From the NCBI GenBank assembly GCA_003344405.1, contig NOWV01000166.1:62001-126000 (forward strand): 64,000 bases of DNA, in the 5' to 3' direction. This stretch comes from Trichoplax sp. H2 (taxonomy: Eukaryota; Placozoa; Uniplacotomia; Trichoplacea). Below, one piece after another: positions 42,701 to 54,613 of the stretch (the stretch's first letter is position 1; the number at the start of each line of letters is the position of its first letter). Below the pieces are notes generated by a model. That model ran no database searches and was not told the DNA's origin. It saw nothing but the letters and a program-made list of their open reading frames with translations. The position numbers and the translations under genes were made by a program.

Positions 42701-43855
42701 GAGCATGGAGCGATGGGTAAGAAACAAATAAAATACTACTACACGTGTATGCAACTAGTGAACGTAATGTTATCCGACCATCTGCGATGGAATCTGTTGC
42801 TGTAATTTCTAAACTCTTTATAAAGTATCGTGTACAACATAAAATGTATAGTGAAATTGATAAAACATTCGAACGTGTGTTAATGAATTGATAGTTCAGC
42901 TGAGTGGGATACCGTTAGCGAAGAGACGAAAAAAGCTATAGGAATGGCCGTCGCCAATAATGGTGAATTTTGGTAAGTATAGTGGATGGATATTTCTAGT
43001 TGGTGAGATAGCCGTTAAAGTGATTGTTATAATTTTTATATTTCGTTTAGTAAGTATTAAGCAGTGTATGTGATCATGTGCATTATGAGGATAGAGTGGT
43101 ACCTCCTTGAAATAACTATTTGATATTTATAGGATGTCGTACGAAGATTTCATCTCCAATTATGTAACTTTAGAGATCTGTATGCTAAAGCCCGATATTG
43201 AATATAAGGATGGAAACAAAATGAAATGGAATTTTGTAGAAGTGGCAGGTGAGTGGAAGAAGGGCGTCAATGCCGGTGGTTGCTGGAATTTTCGCAAGAC
43301 TTATCACACTAATCCACAAATACGCTTTGAGATTCCAGTAAGTAAACATCAGAACTGATTTTATCGATCAATTTTCTATAGTTCAATGATAATATGTACT
43401 AATCGTACTAATTATAGGCGTTATTATTATTAATATTAATACTTTTCAGCTATGTACGGCATCAATAATTTTACTAATTTTTTGTCCTTGTCGATATTTC
43501 ATTGAAACAATCTAATTAGGAGGATGATACCCCAGAAGGAACATCAATATTCATTGCATTAATGCAAATGTTTACACGACCGTTCGCTGGAGAGCATAAG
43601 AAAACTCAATCGATATGTTTTACTATCTACAGAGTGGAAGGCGATCAAGTTGGTAAAAGGTTAGATGAAAACTACCTTCTGCATCATCGATTCAATGCCA
43701 GATGTAAAGCTTTCGGTAGATCTGCGGAAATTTCGAACCGATTTACTTTCAAGAAAGGGCATTATGTCGTTATTCCAGTAACCTACAAACCTGATGAAGA
43801 GACTAAGTTTTGCTTACGAATTTTTACAGAAAAACCTATCAATGTTACAAAGTAA
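39795..43855 (+). CDS. Calpain-like cysteine protease lacking the penta-EF-hand domain
   Basis: Calcium-dependent intracellular cysteine protease. Exons: 39795-39965, 40907-41235, 41890-42055, 42299-42385, 42625-42716, 42895-42972, 43133-43337, 43520-43855; 487 aa. The protease core is complete. Residues 20-57 carry the [15 protein letters not shown] entry motif, and the catalytic Cys lies in [14 protein letters not shown] (about residue 87). The catalytic His is in [10 protein letters not shown] and the Asn in RIRNPWG. PC2 is followed by a single C2-like (CBSW) domain, recognised by [16 protein letters not shown] and the closing FCLRIFTEK. The protein ends directly after this domain, so there is no penta-EF-hand module and no second C2. 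This is an atypical calpain in which calcium must act through the core and C2-like domain. All junctions are GT-AG and in phase. Confidence 0.93.
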
Positions 43856-44639
43856 TCTTCCTCCTATACCCATACACTTGGTTTATAGGTTCCACCAGCA
43901 TAGATAAACGCTGCTAGTTTACACGCTATTATCCATGTTTGGATAAGTAAAGCACAAATTTAAATTGCATTTTATAGTTGCAACTGCATGGCAAAATTGA
44001 AGTACTTCTCCCATTGGTATAATGTCATCTCAACGTGCGCGTCGATGTTTGTTACCGTGGTCGCTGTACAATTGTTAATTTGATCAAGTAATTTCTTAGT
44101 TACCCGTATCTTCATTAAGCTAATTGCTTGATTATTGCGAAAAGCATCACGATACTGCATTGACTCTATGATTGGCATTACGTGTATTAATGATAATTAA
44201 TAAAATTGAATGAAGAAAATGGTAGCTGTAGCCATGTTGAATTTGAATTTTAAGTAACAGTAGCATAATCAAAACTTTATCATGGAGAAACTGACCTACC
44301 ATGACTGCATCCTATCGAACCGGAAATGATATTACAGTACATTACTGTAGAGAGCCTATACTGTTGTTTTTTTGGTACAGGATCTCTAGTGTACATGCAA
44401 TTTACTATCGCTAGTAAAATTCGAGAAAACACGTCTTTTTCACTTTATACTACATAGTATTTTGATTCTTATATCTTTCAGACGTAGGCCTGTCGTTAAT
44501 TGCTTACTAATCGATCCTTCGTGGTACTAATGGTACTTGTACCATGCTTTTACAACGCAAGATAATGTACCGCATTAACGCGACGCGGCAACTTTTGCTT
44601 GATTAGCGATGTCATATATACATTATATATTACAGGATT

Positions 44640-44865
44640 GTGCAGAACTTCTGCATGAATATCTTTGATATCTCTTTTATTAGTGAACGTACAGAATTTC
44701 TTCTTCTATCGTTCCAATCAGCAGCATTCGATGCTTCCTATAGTCATGGACTCATGGTAGATTATAAAAATTAAAAATTAATTATTTATCATAAGGCAAC
44801 CATAAGTCTAAGAGCAACTGCGATAACGGCTGCGCGAATTCAACTGCCAGTAACAGGATAGTCAT
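44640..44865 (-). other. Possible minus-strand gene fragment, unknown
   Basis: From ATG at 44865 the frame reads MTILLLAVEFAQPLSQLLLD and closes at 44782. A second segment, 44747-44640, follows a good acceptor and reads either RKHRMLLIGTIEEEILYVH (then stop) or a basic frame ending near a GT at 44646. The amino-acid composition looks protein-like, but no donor joins them cleanly and I recognise no family. It could be a small gene, a decayed gene or chance. Confidence 0.15.
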
Positions 44866-44877
44866 TTGCGGCGCCTT

Positions 44878-45092
44878 ACAGTACGTACTGTAGACTGTGC
44901 AATACATTGTACTGTGCTGTCTATTATCTGCAGTACTGTAGGCCGTTTTTTTCCCGACAGATGTACAGTACAGTACAGTACTGTACAGTACAGTATTACA
45001 GTACGATACAGTACTGTACTGTACTGTATACAGTACTGTACTGTAGTACTGTACTGTACGGTAGCACAAGGTTCTGTACTGTACACTGTAAG
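44878..45092. repeat. ACAGT/ACTGT pentamer array upstream of GMC3
   Basis: Dense array of ACAGT and ACTGT pentamers switching orientation repeatedly, for example 44960-45058 with long perfect palindromic runs. It ends about 290 bp upstream of the GMC3 start. It opens several spurious reading frames rich in Tyr, Ser, Thr, Val and Cys on both strands. Confidence 0.9.
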
Positions 45093-45385
45093 GCAGAGGG
45101 CCTTAAATTAAGTTAATTTGGCATTTTTAGATATTGGTGTCCGTTACTCTCCATGACTAAGTCATGGACACCAAGGTAGTGATATTACTAAATATGCCCT
45201 CAAGGTAAATAAATGTATCAATTACAACAGCAGAAAGTAAATAGATGATCATAGGGATTAGAGGGATTACTATACACTTAATTTACTGCGGGTTATAGTA
45301 TGTTCAAGGGAAGAAAGAGAGTGATCACAATTGCTAGTGGTTGATTATCATCCACAAAGTACTACGGTGCTCGAGTTAAATCGAC

Positions 45386-48300
45386 ATGTCTTCGTCGTCG
45401 AAATTAGAATTAGCTCTCAAATGCGGTAGTGGTCTATTTGCATCTTATATGGCGTATCAATTTATGTATCGCCAAGTTCATGACCCCTACATTGATACCT
45501 TTGCAACAAGCTATGATTACGTGATTGTTGGCGGTGGCACAACGGGTTGTATATTGGCCAATAGATTGAGCGAAGATCCTAATGTAACAGTCTTGCTTTT
45601 AGAAGCTGGAGGAAAATATGTTGATAATCCAGTTGTTCCAGTGCCTGCTGCAACAGGCACTTTGCAAGTGAACTCTGGCATTGATTGGAGTTACAAGGTA
45701 AATCAATGTTGTTTAAAGTGTATAGAGGATCTGTTGTAAGAATGGCGTTTCAAGGAATGCTGAGCGAAAATCTGCAATTCGTTTCACTACGAGTAATGTA
45801 CGCGTACTCGTATACTCTACTCTACTATGGAGTATTAGAACACAGTATCTTCTATTTCATATCTGCCTTCAACGAGCTTGTGAAGTTGCAGTCTTGCAGA
45901 TGGTATTCCAACTGTACAGCGATTGAAACAATAACAATAATTACGTATCATTAACTACTGTATTGGTTCCCTCCAAATCAATTGTACCGAATAAGAGGCG
46001 ATTCGAAACACGAATTGAAAGCAAAGATGAGAATGATGATGAGTAGGAAGGGTGTAAACAGTATTCCATTCTCTGCTTCAATTATTAAAGAGTTTATCCA
46101 AGTGCAAATGCAGGATTCGCTACTAGCAGATCGCTTGATCGATGTCAGTGAATGTACATTGTACAGTATTCTGGCATCGATACAGTACCGATCTACTTTA
46201 CTAGCTGCTATCGATGTACAGTAATCCCAAATTATATCTACATACTGTACATGCATACGTCCTCTACAATACAATGACGCCGCTAATTTTTTTTATTTTT
46301 TATTTTCATTCAAAATATTATTTTATTTTTTGATTTATTTACTGATACTGTTAACTGCTGATTCATATACTGCACGAAACTTAGGAGTAGTCTATAGGCT
46401 GCAACTATTGTAAATTGTGAATCAATGATTTTTTGGTTACATGGAGCTCAGCAGAATTGCTGTAAACCTACACCTTTGACATTATGGTGTCTATAATATT
46501 GTTATTGTTTGAGATCCATGTTTTCCGCCCAGTTATTTTTTTTCAATCGTAAAAGCTCTACAGCCTGGGATTGATGAGTTGTAAATGAAAATGTCAATTT
46601 TGCCTAAGAAGCATTACTATACTGCTAATTAAATTATGATAATAATCAATTAAACATAACCAAAACGTGAATGACATTAAGCTATAACAAAGAAGAGCTC
46701 AGAGTCGGAGTGCACCTTGGTTGTTAAAATCGATCTACTGCAGTTGTTAGTTGTGAGTATACATAGAAGGCTAGAACTGTGTGCAACTGATGCCCCACAG
46801 TCTCCGTATGCAGCAGTCGAGGTACTGTCTAAAGTGGTATAAATGGAAATAGAGATGGAAGATCAAAGTCAAAAATAGAAGATAGCAAGAGTTTGAGAAT
46901 ACTGAATCTATTTTATACTGTACTGTACTGTATAGTATTACTCGTATACTTGTAATGGCGGCATCTTATCTAATATACGTTCTTACGCGGATGGCGGCGT
47001 GGCGGCTTCTTGGATTTTAGCTGACATTTGGACTTTATTATCTCTAAATTACAGCTTTGCACAACGATTCAAAGGAATGTTAGTATACTCATATTATTCT
47101 TGTATCTTTGCCTAGGGATTGCCGCAAAAAGATGTATGCAAAGCCTTCATTGATAATTGCCCATTATGGCCGCGCGGAAAGGTATGGCATTCCATTCTTT
47201 GCCCTTAGTGCTATAGTGAGCTATGTATTCGTTGACACACAAGTAGCAGCATATTTTATGCTGACTGATAATACTTTGCATTTACTGCACGCAGTTCTAA
47301 ATCAATTGATACGAATAACAGATCAAAGTTATCGCATACGTGAAAACCATCTCTCTCTCTCTTGATTTATTATTATTATCGAGTAGTCTCTGGTGAAACA
47401 AGGACTAGTATAATGTGTTTACTGGATTAAAATCGACGGCTACTTTCATTACTACAGTATTTGTACGATGATTATATGTTTTGAGGTTAAGTGATTTGCA
47501 CTACATTTAAGAAATACATGTAACTCATTAAATGATTACAACTTCAGTATATTATTATTAATAAATTATGGCGTGCTCATTACATGCAGATTTTAGGAGG
47601 TTCAAGTGCAATTAACTATATGGTGTATATGAGAGGTTGTAAGGGAGATTTTGATTCGTGGCAAGAGTTAGGTAATGAAAACCGACGGTATTTTGTAGTT
47701 GACATGATGCAGAATACTCAGATTAATAGAGTTTTTAAGAATAAGTTAGCTTTATTTTATTTTTATTGCTATCTACAGTATTACTGTATCGGCACTATTT
47801 AAACTTATACAGTACTACTTTATACATACGTATGCAATATGGAGAAATGGTAGAGATACTAGAAATTTATAGAAACGCTTTTACTGCTAAGATTATGATT
47901 GACCATATACGGTATCAATGAATGCATTGTTATACTAGGTGCTGATGGATGGAGTTACAACGACGTCTTACCTTATTTTAAAAAATACGAAAATAATACC
48001 AGGTTCAAACTACCTGCATCTATTTACTCACTTGGTTACTGCTCTGTCCGTAGTTATCGATCATGACATACACTGTACTATGTATAGTACATGGACAATT
48101 AATAGAAGTTAATGTTTTAAAATTTTTACCATGTCCAATGTCCAGGGCAGAATTTCGAAATGATCCGCAGCATGGTGTTGGAGGACCGATTATTATTAGT
48201 GATTCACTCGTAGAAGCACCGTACGTTGAAGCTTTCCTTAAAGCAGGTATGCAACACAAGATCAGTAAGATTATATCTCATTGATACTGCTTTAAAGTCA

Positions 48301-50949
48301 TTAGATCTGTAATTATAATTTTCTGCTAGTTTATGCTTATAATCTTATCATTATGTTAGGCGAAGATGCGGGTTATCCTACTTGTGATCTAAATGGTGGT
48401 ATTAAAGTTAGTATACATATATCTTTAGTTTACTATATTTGATGCCATAATTATTGGTATTTATAATGTTACAATTCTTTTTAGTATAACTATTATTGTA
48501 TTAAAACTTAAACACACGTAGAATGGGTTTGATCGAGGACAGGTTTTTGTTGGCAACGGAAAACGCCAAAGTACGGCACAATGCTATCTTACAGCGGAAG
48601 TATTAGAAAGGAAAAATTTATTTATCGGTATACATTCTCATGTCGGAAAGGTATTGTAATAATGCATTACTTACTGCATAAAATCAAGTCATGTTTAACC
48701 TTGCAGTGAATATAACTTAAATCTAGTATCCAGATTTAATATCTTAATTTAAGGTTAAATAGTATTCACTGCTTGATATTTAAGGTAATTTTTCGTGGTA
48801 AAAGAGCTGTTGGTGTTGAATTTTCACAAAAGTAAGAATTTATTTACTTCGACTTTCTTATTGTTTTATAAGAAATGTCCTTTACTGTTCGGTTCCGACT
48901 TACAGTATACGAGTATAATGTAAATTTCTTTTATAGACAAAAAATACAAACTGTTCACTGCAATCGCGAGGTTATTTTATCTGCTGGAATAGTAGGTACA
49001 ACGCAACTTTTACTGCTGTCTGGTGTGGGACCACAAAATGATCTAATGGAATTAAATGTCTGTATTACAAATCAAAGCCTTACGTTAATAATGTATAGTT
49101 TGTATTTTGACTGTGTAATAGCTTAAATGCAAATGACTTTGCAATATTGAATCAGAGAAATAATATTATGATTACTTTATATCAATTATTAACTAAATGA
49201 ACTTTTTCCCTTAGATTCCCGTTGTTGCCAATCTACCGGTTGGTCTTAACTTACAGGTAGAGAATGGTTCCGTAAAGTAGAAGTGGCTCATTTACTTGCG
49301 GTGTTAATATACCGGATATTATACCTGTGTCACTTTAGAGCCACCATTGCATGGTCTTGTCTGCTTCCACGGTGGATAGCATTAAGGAGTATAGTCTAAC
49401 TAAGGAAAGTGCTTCATCCCTTTCGACATTACTGAAATATATGATTTTCAAAGAGGTGAATAATTGAGCTTAAGACTTCTTTATTAATATATTTTAGCTA
49501 TGAATTAATTAATTATAATTGGGTTACTTAGGGGTTTCTAACTTCTGCTGGTTACCAAGCTTCCGCTCTGTTTAATGTCAGTGAGAACGCTGTAAGTTTT
49601 CGATGATGCATAATTTAATATGATGGCAAAAATCAGAGGAAATAGGGCTCCACATATGTAATTCAGTTGAATACCAGGAAAACTTATCTAGAGGACTACA
49701 CATAAGATTCTGATATAATACTGTCATTTTAATATAGGAAGAAGTTCCATGGGCTGAAATGCTAATTCATCTCATGTGTATCGGACCTGATCAAACCGTT
49801 TATTATAATAATTTTCGTTATGATGAGAAAAAGTACGTTCTTACGCGTTTTTACAAGAAATATTTTCTTGTCTTACAGACTTAGAAAGTAGTAACAGTCT
49901 CAACAAGTAATAAATTACCGTGTGTATTTGTACTTGAAAAGAGTGAATGTTATGCAATGGAATAATATCGACATTAGCGTAATGTTATGTACTAGCGATG
50001 TGTTCTTATATTGTGCGACTGAAATTGATCTATAGATTTCCTGCTATGTACGTTGGAGGCCCTTATGATCCATCAACTGCTGGTATTTCATATATTTTTT
50101 AAAGGAGGTGGGGTAATTTCGAACTTGTTTTTTCATTAACGTGCCGTTACATTAATTCTTATTGGTAGGGCTGAACCTTATTTGTATACTATCACATCCT
50201 AAAAGTAGAGGGTGGATTAAACTTAAAACAACAAATCCAGAAGATCAACCAGAGATACAACCCAATTATTTTCAGCACAGGGATGATATGCGCGATATGG
50301 CAAAAGTAGTGTACACTATTTAGTACTGTTACGCTTTATGAGCACAGCGTTGGACTTTTTCTTTAATTTATAATGTCATTATCTTTCAGGGAATGCAATT
50401 TAGCCATAATTTGTTATGTAGTAAATATATGAAGCCATACATCAAGGAAATTCATCGATATAATGTTGATTGTCCTTATGAATACAATTCTATTGAATAT
50501 TGGGAAAGTGTATTAAGTTATTTTTCTTATGACAGTTATCATAACGTGAGTCTAGCCTTGATATTAATTGTTACTAGTCTAAGTAAGTAGCGGTTGGTTA
50601 TTAACACAGATAATTTTATAATTTATAGATTGGAACATGCAGGATGGGAGATAAGAATGATGATGCTGCTGTAGTAGATCCGCAGTTAAGGTCTGAATTA
50701 ATTTTGGCAATTGATATTTTGGTTAATAAGATAAAAGAATGGGATAGATGTACAGTAGCTGTAATTGTAAATCTTGTACTTAGAATTCGAGGGTTACAAG
50801 GAATTCGTGTTGTTGATGCTTGTATTATTCCGGAAATGGTTTCTTGCAATACTTATGCACCGATAGCAATGATTGGTGAAAAGGCAGCGGATCTTATCAA
50901 GGGCGTTACTGCATCTTCAGGATCTCATCATGATGAAAGAACTGCTTGA
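45386..50949 (+). CDS. GMC oxidoreductase 3 (choline/glucose dehydrogenase-like, diverged motifs)
   Basis: FAD-dependent GMC-family protein; substrate unknown. Exons: 45386-45697, 47116-47181, 47590-47671, 47939-48002, 48146-48246, 48360-48406, 48522-48650, 48785-48831, 48937-49057, 49215-49256, 49339-49455, 49532-49591, 49738-49832, 50036-50082, 50169-50305, 50390-50545, 50629-50690, 50784-50949; 616 aa. The N terminus has a hydrophobic stretch ([16 protein letters not shown]) before the FAD fold [12 protein letters not shown]. First signature: [16 protein letters not shown]. Two motifs depart from the paralogues. The second signature reads [15 protein letters not shown] (SP replaced by TT), and the catalytic-His motif reads YHNIGTCRMG (Pro after His replaced by Asn). 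The His itself and the C-terminal partner Asn ([10 protein letters not shown]) remain. It has a longer His-containing C-terminal tail. Intron 1 is 1.4 kb. The intron 9 donor is the weak GTCTGT. Confidence 0.9.
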
Positions 50950-52811
50950 ATATTGCGCTACTTCAAGTGGTAGCTACCATATCCTAAGCCTTCACGAATA
51001 AAGTTATATCGTCATGTTAAGCATTTAGTTATCGACGCATGTAGTTGAAGTCTAGATACGAATATTTTAAAAGAGGTTTAGGATGTACGCGCATGTTGTA
51101 TTGGTCAATAAAGTGAATGACTTTATGATTCTGATAGGCAAGCTTAGTAGTATGTATTTTATGTTGCTTAAAAACAGATGAGGATATTTACATAATGAAG
51201 AATTTTAACTACAGTATTAAAATATCGTTGTACGCGTACACTTTACGCTTGTGGAATTAATCGGAAAGCGTCAATCTGATCACTAATGACACCGTGTAAA
51301 TACGTATCATGTGAGTTGTAGGTAAAGTATACAGGTATTAAAATGAGGCAACTAGGATACCAGTGTTACCTGTACATTGGCATATAGTAAGCTACGTAGT
51401 AGTAATCACTGAGCAAAAGGTCAATAATTACGGTAGATCTGATAAATGACATACGTTATGATTCATCGTTATGATTGTGATGCTTGTAGTATGCATTGCT
51501 TGTAAAATCTTTATTCTGTACGGTAAATATCGTATGCGTACACTAATCAAGTTGTATAGCTTTCGTTGGTTAAGGCCACCTTCTTTCTACAGTATGAAGT
51601 TCACTACTTTGCTTACTGTAAATTGAATTATCTTTCCAATAACTTTAGGCAAATGTAGATTTGAACGTTACTAGCTCTAATATCAATATTTCAAACTACA
51701 GCATATTACTTTTCAGCAAGCTACATCTCCGGATAGGAGCATACTAAGCTGACTTAACCCAGGGTCCTCAGCGCCAGCCATTCGAATTGTATGCGATAGT
51801 ACTCATAATTAGCATTGCTTACTTTTGAACGTGTGCAAGGTACTACTGTACATTCGCAGATCTGTCGTATACTATGTTTGATTTACCCATCCATTACACG
51901 TTGCGATTAAATGTGTAATACACCTTTGTTGGAAAAAGCGTCCGATAAAGAATAATGTCAATAACAACCTCATAACTTTTAGATAGATTATACATATGGA
52001 ATTGTTACAAAACGCAATGGATGCATGCAGAAAAATCATCGAAAATATATTTATTTTCATATCAAATGGGCAATGATATCTATGGAACAATGCAGACTGC
52101 ATTGCAGGTAATAAGCATATTTAAGCTATGTGAATAAAACAGTAACAGATTAATCAAGACTATCTTAGATATAGTACAAATAGAAAGATAAATATGCTTA
52201 TATATATACGCTGTCCACAAACACGACAGTTTAATCTAATCTAATCGATATAAAGTCTAATTGAACGATAGTTTAATGTAATAAGCGTAACATGCGCGTG
52301 TAGCCATGACAAGGTGCTGGGCATAAACTATAAACGTATACCGAGACAAAGATTACAGCAGTACACGTTCAGATACAGTATTCGGCACGAGATAAAATAT
52401 TTACTCTTCCTACCTTATTTGTAACTAGTAAAGCTTCTTTAGGTTCCATAACAATGAATAAAAAATATGATTTCTTACATTTACAAGCCTTGCCATCATG
52501 CGTACATTATTACGTAGTCTAGTAAAGTCTGAAAAAATAGTATAATATGCTACTACAGTATACGAATACCCATACCGGATGTGAATTGTGTTTCTTTAAT
52601 CTTTTTTTGAGTTCCATTTGTCATACTTAGCCGTAGATACCAGATATTTTTCTTATTTTTTCATGAAGATTCGATATTCTATTTAGGTATAATCGTTCTC
52701 CATAGAATTGTTTATAGTCATGCAATTCAAAAAAAGTTATCATCGATTCGACGGCAATTCATTTTTATTTAGAATACATTCGAAATTGGATTAGCAAATG
52801 CTGTCAACGAT
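50950..52811. other. Intergenic region between converging GMC3 and torsin activator genes
   Basis: AT-rich with no supported exon; 3' ends of both neighbours lie here. A 76-codon minus-strand frame at 51872-52102 has no family resemblance. Confidence 0.5.
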
Positions 52812-53654
52812 TCAGCATCCTTGGAAGTCTTCTTCTGAATTGATAACAACGATATTTTGAAGAATTCTGGCAGAAAGTGGATCAAATATAAATTCTTCCA
52901 TTGGACTCCACGAGTTTTTTAATACTTTAGTAACTTCTTCCTCTATATAAACCTCATTGCTCGATAATAGGTTGTCGTCATAAGTGCCATTAAGAGCTAC
53001 ATGAAACAAGATAACTGCTTGCTTAAAAGGTGCATCGTCATTGTCACAGTAACTTTGAAATTGACGGGCTAATTTAGGATTTAACGCATGTAATTTGTTA
53101 GTAATAGGAATGGTGTTGGTCGTTAAGGCTTTGTTTAATTGCTTCAAGAAGGAATGTTCCAAGTTTTCATCCAAAGCATGGTTACGACTATATTCGCCAT
53201 GGACATTAAGTTCCATGAACGGTTTTGGTATAGCATCTAAAAGCTTCATAATTAAACAACGACTAGATTTGAATGCGTTTGATCGATGAGCTAAAGTGAA
53301 AACTAACGGCTTTTTCCGTTGCAGCCCAGTATTATATATCTTGAATGCTAGAAAAGTTAGTTTTTTCCAAGTATTTTTAGTTTGGGATGGAAAATGATTT
53401 TTTAAATCTTGTATTAGTTTGCGAGATTGGCTAATGGCTTCCATCTCATTTAAGGTAGATGCTTTCCGATCGACATTAGATCTGATGCAGTGTAGAAAAA
53501 TTAGAGCAAGTATACAGAAGCATACGAGTATGATCGGCACGCTACGGTTGGTAATTCTGTTGGAAGGTGTATCTTTCCTTGGATTACTGTCTGGTGAAGG
53601 TGGAGTTTGTTTAGGCTTCTGATCGGATTGATGTACATTTGGTGGAGTAAGCAT
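52812..53654 (-). CDS. TOR1AIP: LAP1/LULL1-like torsin activator (TOR1AIP family), single exon
   Basis: Type II membrane protein of the ER/nuclear envelope whose lumenal AAA-like domain switches on the ATPase of torsins. The frame is 280 aa and uninterrupted. Residues 1-38 are a Pro/Ser-rich cytoplasmic or nucleoplasmic tail. A single membrane helix spans about 39-57 (VPIILVCFCILALIFLHCI) and a lumenal domain spans about 90-280. Diagnostic lumenal segments are YCDNDDAPFKQAVILFHVAL (near 206-225) and the C-terminal SARILQNIVVI followed by a terminal GC. Arg263 sits where the family's arginine finger lies (R563 of human LAP1, from memory). Among intron-rich neighbours this gene is intronless over its whole coding part, so it may be retrocopied or simply single-exon. 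An extra upstream N-terminal exon is possible but not shown. Confidence 0.75.
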   Translation of the reverse strand: MLTPPNVHQSDQKPKQTPPSPDSNPRKDTPSNRITNRSVPIILVCFCILALIFLHCIRSNVDRKASTLNEMEAISQSRKLIQDLKNHFPSQTKNTWKKLTFLAFKIYNTGLQRKKPLVFTLAHRSNAFKSSRCLIMKLLDAIPKPFMELNVHGEYSRNHALDENLEHSFLKQLNKALTTNTIPITNKLHALNPKLARQFQSYCDNDDAPFKQAVILFHVALNGTYDDNLLSSNEVYIEEEVTKVLKNSWSPMEEFIFDPLSARILQNIVVINSEEDFQGC

Positions 53655-54259
53655 ATGCGTATATTAAAGTACAATTAAAACATTGACATTTTAGATGTAT
53701 GTAATAATTGTTACTCATTGGTGAAGTAAAATAAGAAAACTTTTATTGTAGTCAATTCATTATTCAGTAGATGTACAGTAGACTACTGTCAGTAGTACTG
53801 CTATGAATTAGGGTCGGTGTTCCAGTCGATGTCCGTGCAGTACTATGCAAGATTTGGATAAAGTCTCTCGAGTGTTATTGTAGTGTATTATTACAACTGT
53901 TTAGCGTGGAGCTTTTACGGTACTATCGTCATAGTCAATTGCACAATAACACTGTTCGCAGGAATTTCTTCCTTTGGTATCATCGCATTGCTGTGCTTAC
54001 TGTAGTATCATTCATTGATCAAGCGGATAGAAAGAACATTTTGGCATTCACTTTTTGCTGCTGCTTTCTAATTGTACTTGAATAGTGAAGTAGTTACCAA
54101 TATAACAACATCAGGTGAAGATTGCCTTCAATACCGAATCAAATACTGTACTAGGTCAATCAGACTCGATCAGGAGATATGTCCTTGCTTGCTTCATCAT
54201 ACTGCACTGTACAATCACTTTGACAACACAAACTGGCTGGTATATTATTAATATTTACA

Positions 54260-54613
54260 CTATATATTCCTAACCCTATTTCTTGTCTGATTTCCTATAG
54301 CGTTATTCTCGTTTCCTTCCATAGCGTTATTCTCGTTTTCTTCCATAGCGTTATTCTTGTTTCCTTCCATAGCGTTATTCTCGTTTTCTTCCATAGCGTT
54401 ATTCTCGTTTTCTTCCATAGCGTTATTCTCGTTTTCTGGTGGATTTACTGTCGTAGTTAAATTGGAGTCATCGTGTTGGCCATGCGGGTTGGATGTTATT
54501 GGCGGTGTACCCGTTGGTTTTGATTCACTGTTTAACACATCTTTTTTGGCGATGTTATTTTTCGCCCCATTTCCTTTGCTTGGGGACGAAATTCTTCTCT
54601 GTCTTGTTGGCAT
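54260..54613 (-). CDS. Hypothetical Asn/Glu repeat protein, copy A
   Basis: 117-codon frame starting MPTRQRRISSPSKGNG, with a low-complexity Thr/Pro/Asn middle and six tandem 8-residue units of the NENNAMEE type (24-bp minisatellite), ending NRVRNI. It is hydrophilic and acidic with no recognised domain. It could be a disordered protein, an upstream exon of the adjacent torsin activator (same strand, 600 bp away) or non-coding. The second copy at 55651-56007 keeps the frame open. Confidence 0.35.
   Translation of the reverse strand: MPTRQRRISSPSKGNGAKNNIAKKDVLNSESKPTGTPPITSNPHGQHDDSNLTTTVNPPENENNAMEENENNAMEENENNAMEGNKNNAMEENENNAMEGNENNAIGNQTRNRVRNI
54296..54435. repeat. 24-bp minisatellite (6 units)
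   Basis: Units of the form CGTTATTCTCGTTTTCTTCCATAG in tandem, six in this copy. The corresponding array at 55687-55803 has five. The 24-bp period preserves reading frame. Confidence 0.9.

Larger units (their letters stand above)
43856..45385. other. Region between calpain and GMC3
   Basis: Contains a weak minus-strand gene candidate (44640-44865) and the ACAGT/ACTGT repeat cluster 44878-45092. A minus-strand open frame at 43972-44178 (68 codons) could be another exon but has no family resemblance. Confidence 0.5.

Noticed and set aside
44782-45116. Overlapping open frames on both strands rich in Tyr-Ser-Thr-Val-Cys
   Set aside because: They arise from the ACAGT/ACTGT pentamers, which lack stop codons in several frames. 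The exception is the unique MTILLL segment, listed separately with low confidence.
45978-46274. Overlapping frames on both strands inside GMC3 intron 1
   Set aside because: Intronic, mutually overlapping and partly pentamer-derived. The bracketing exons belong to one conserved GMC structure.
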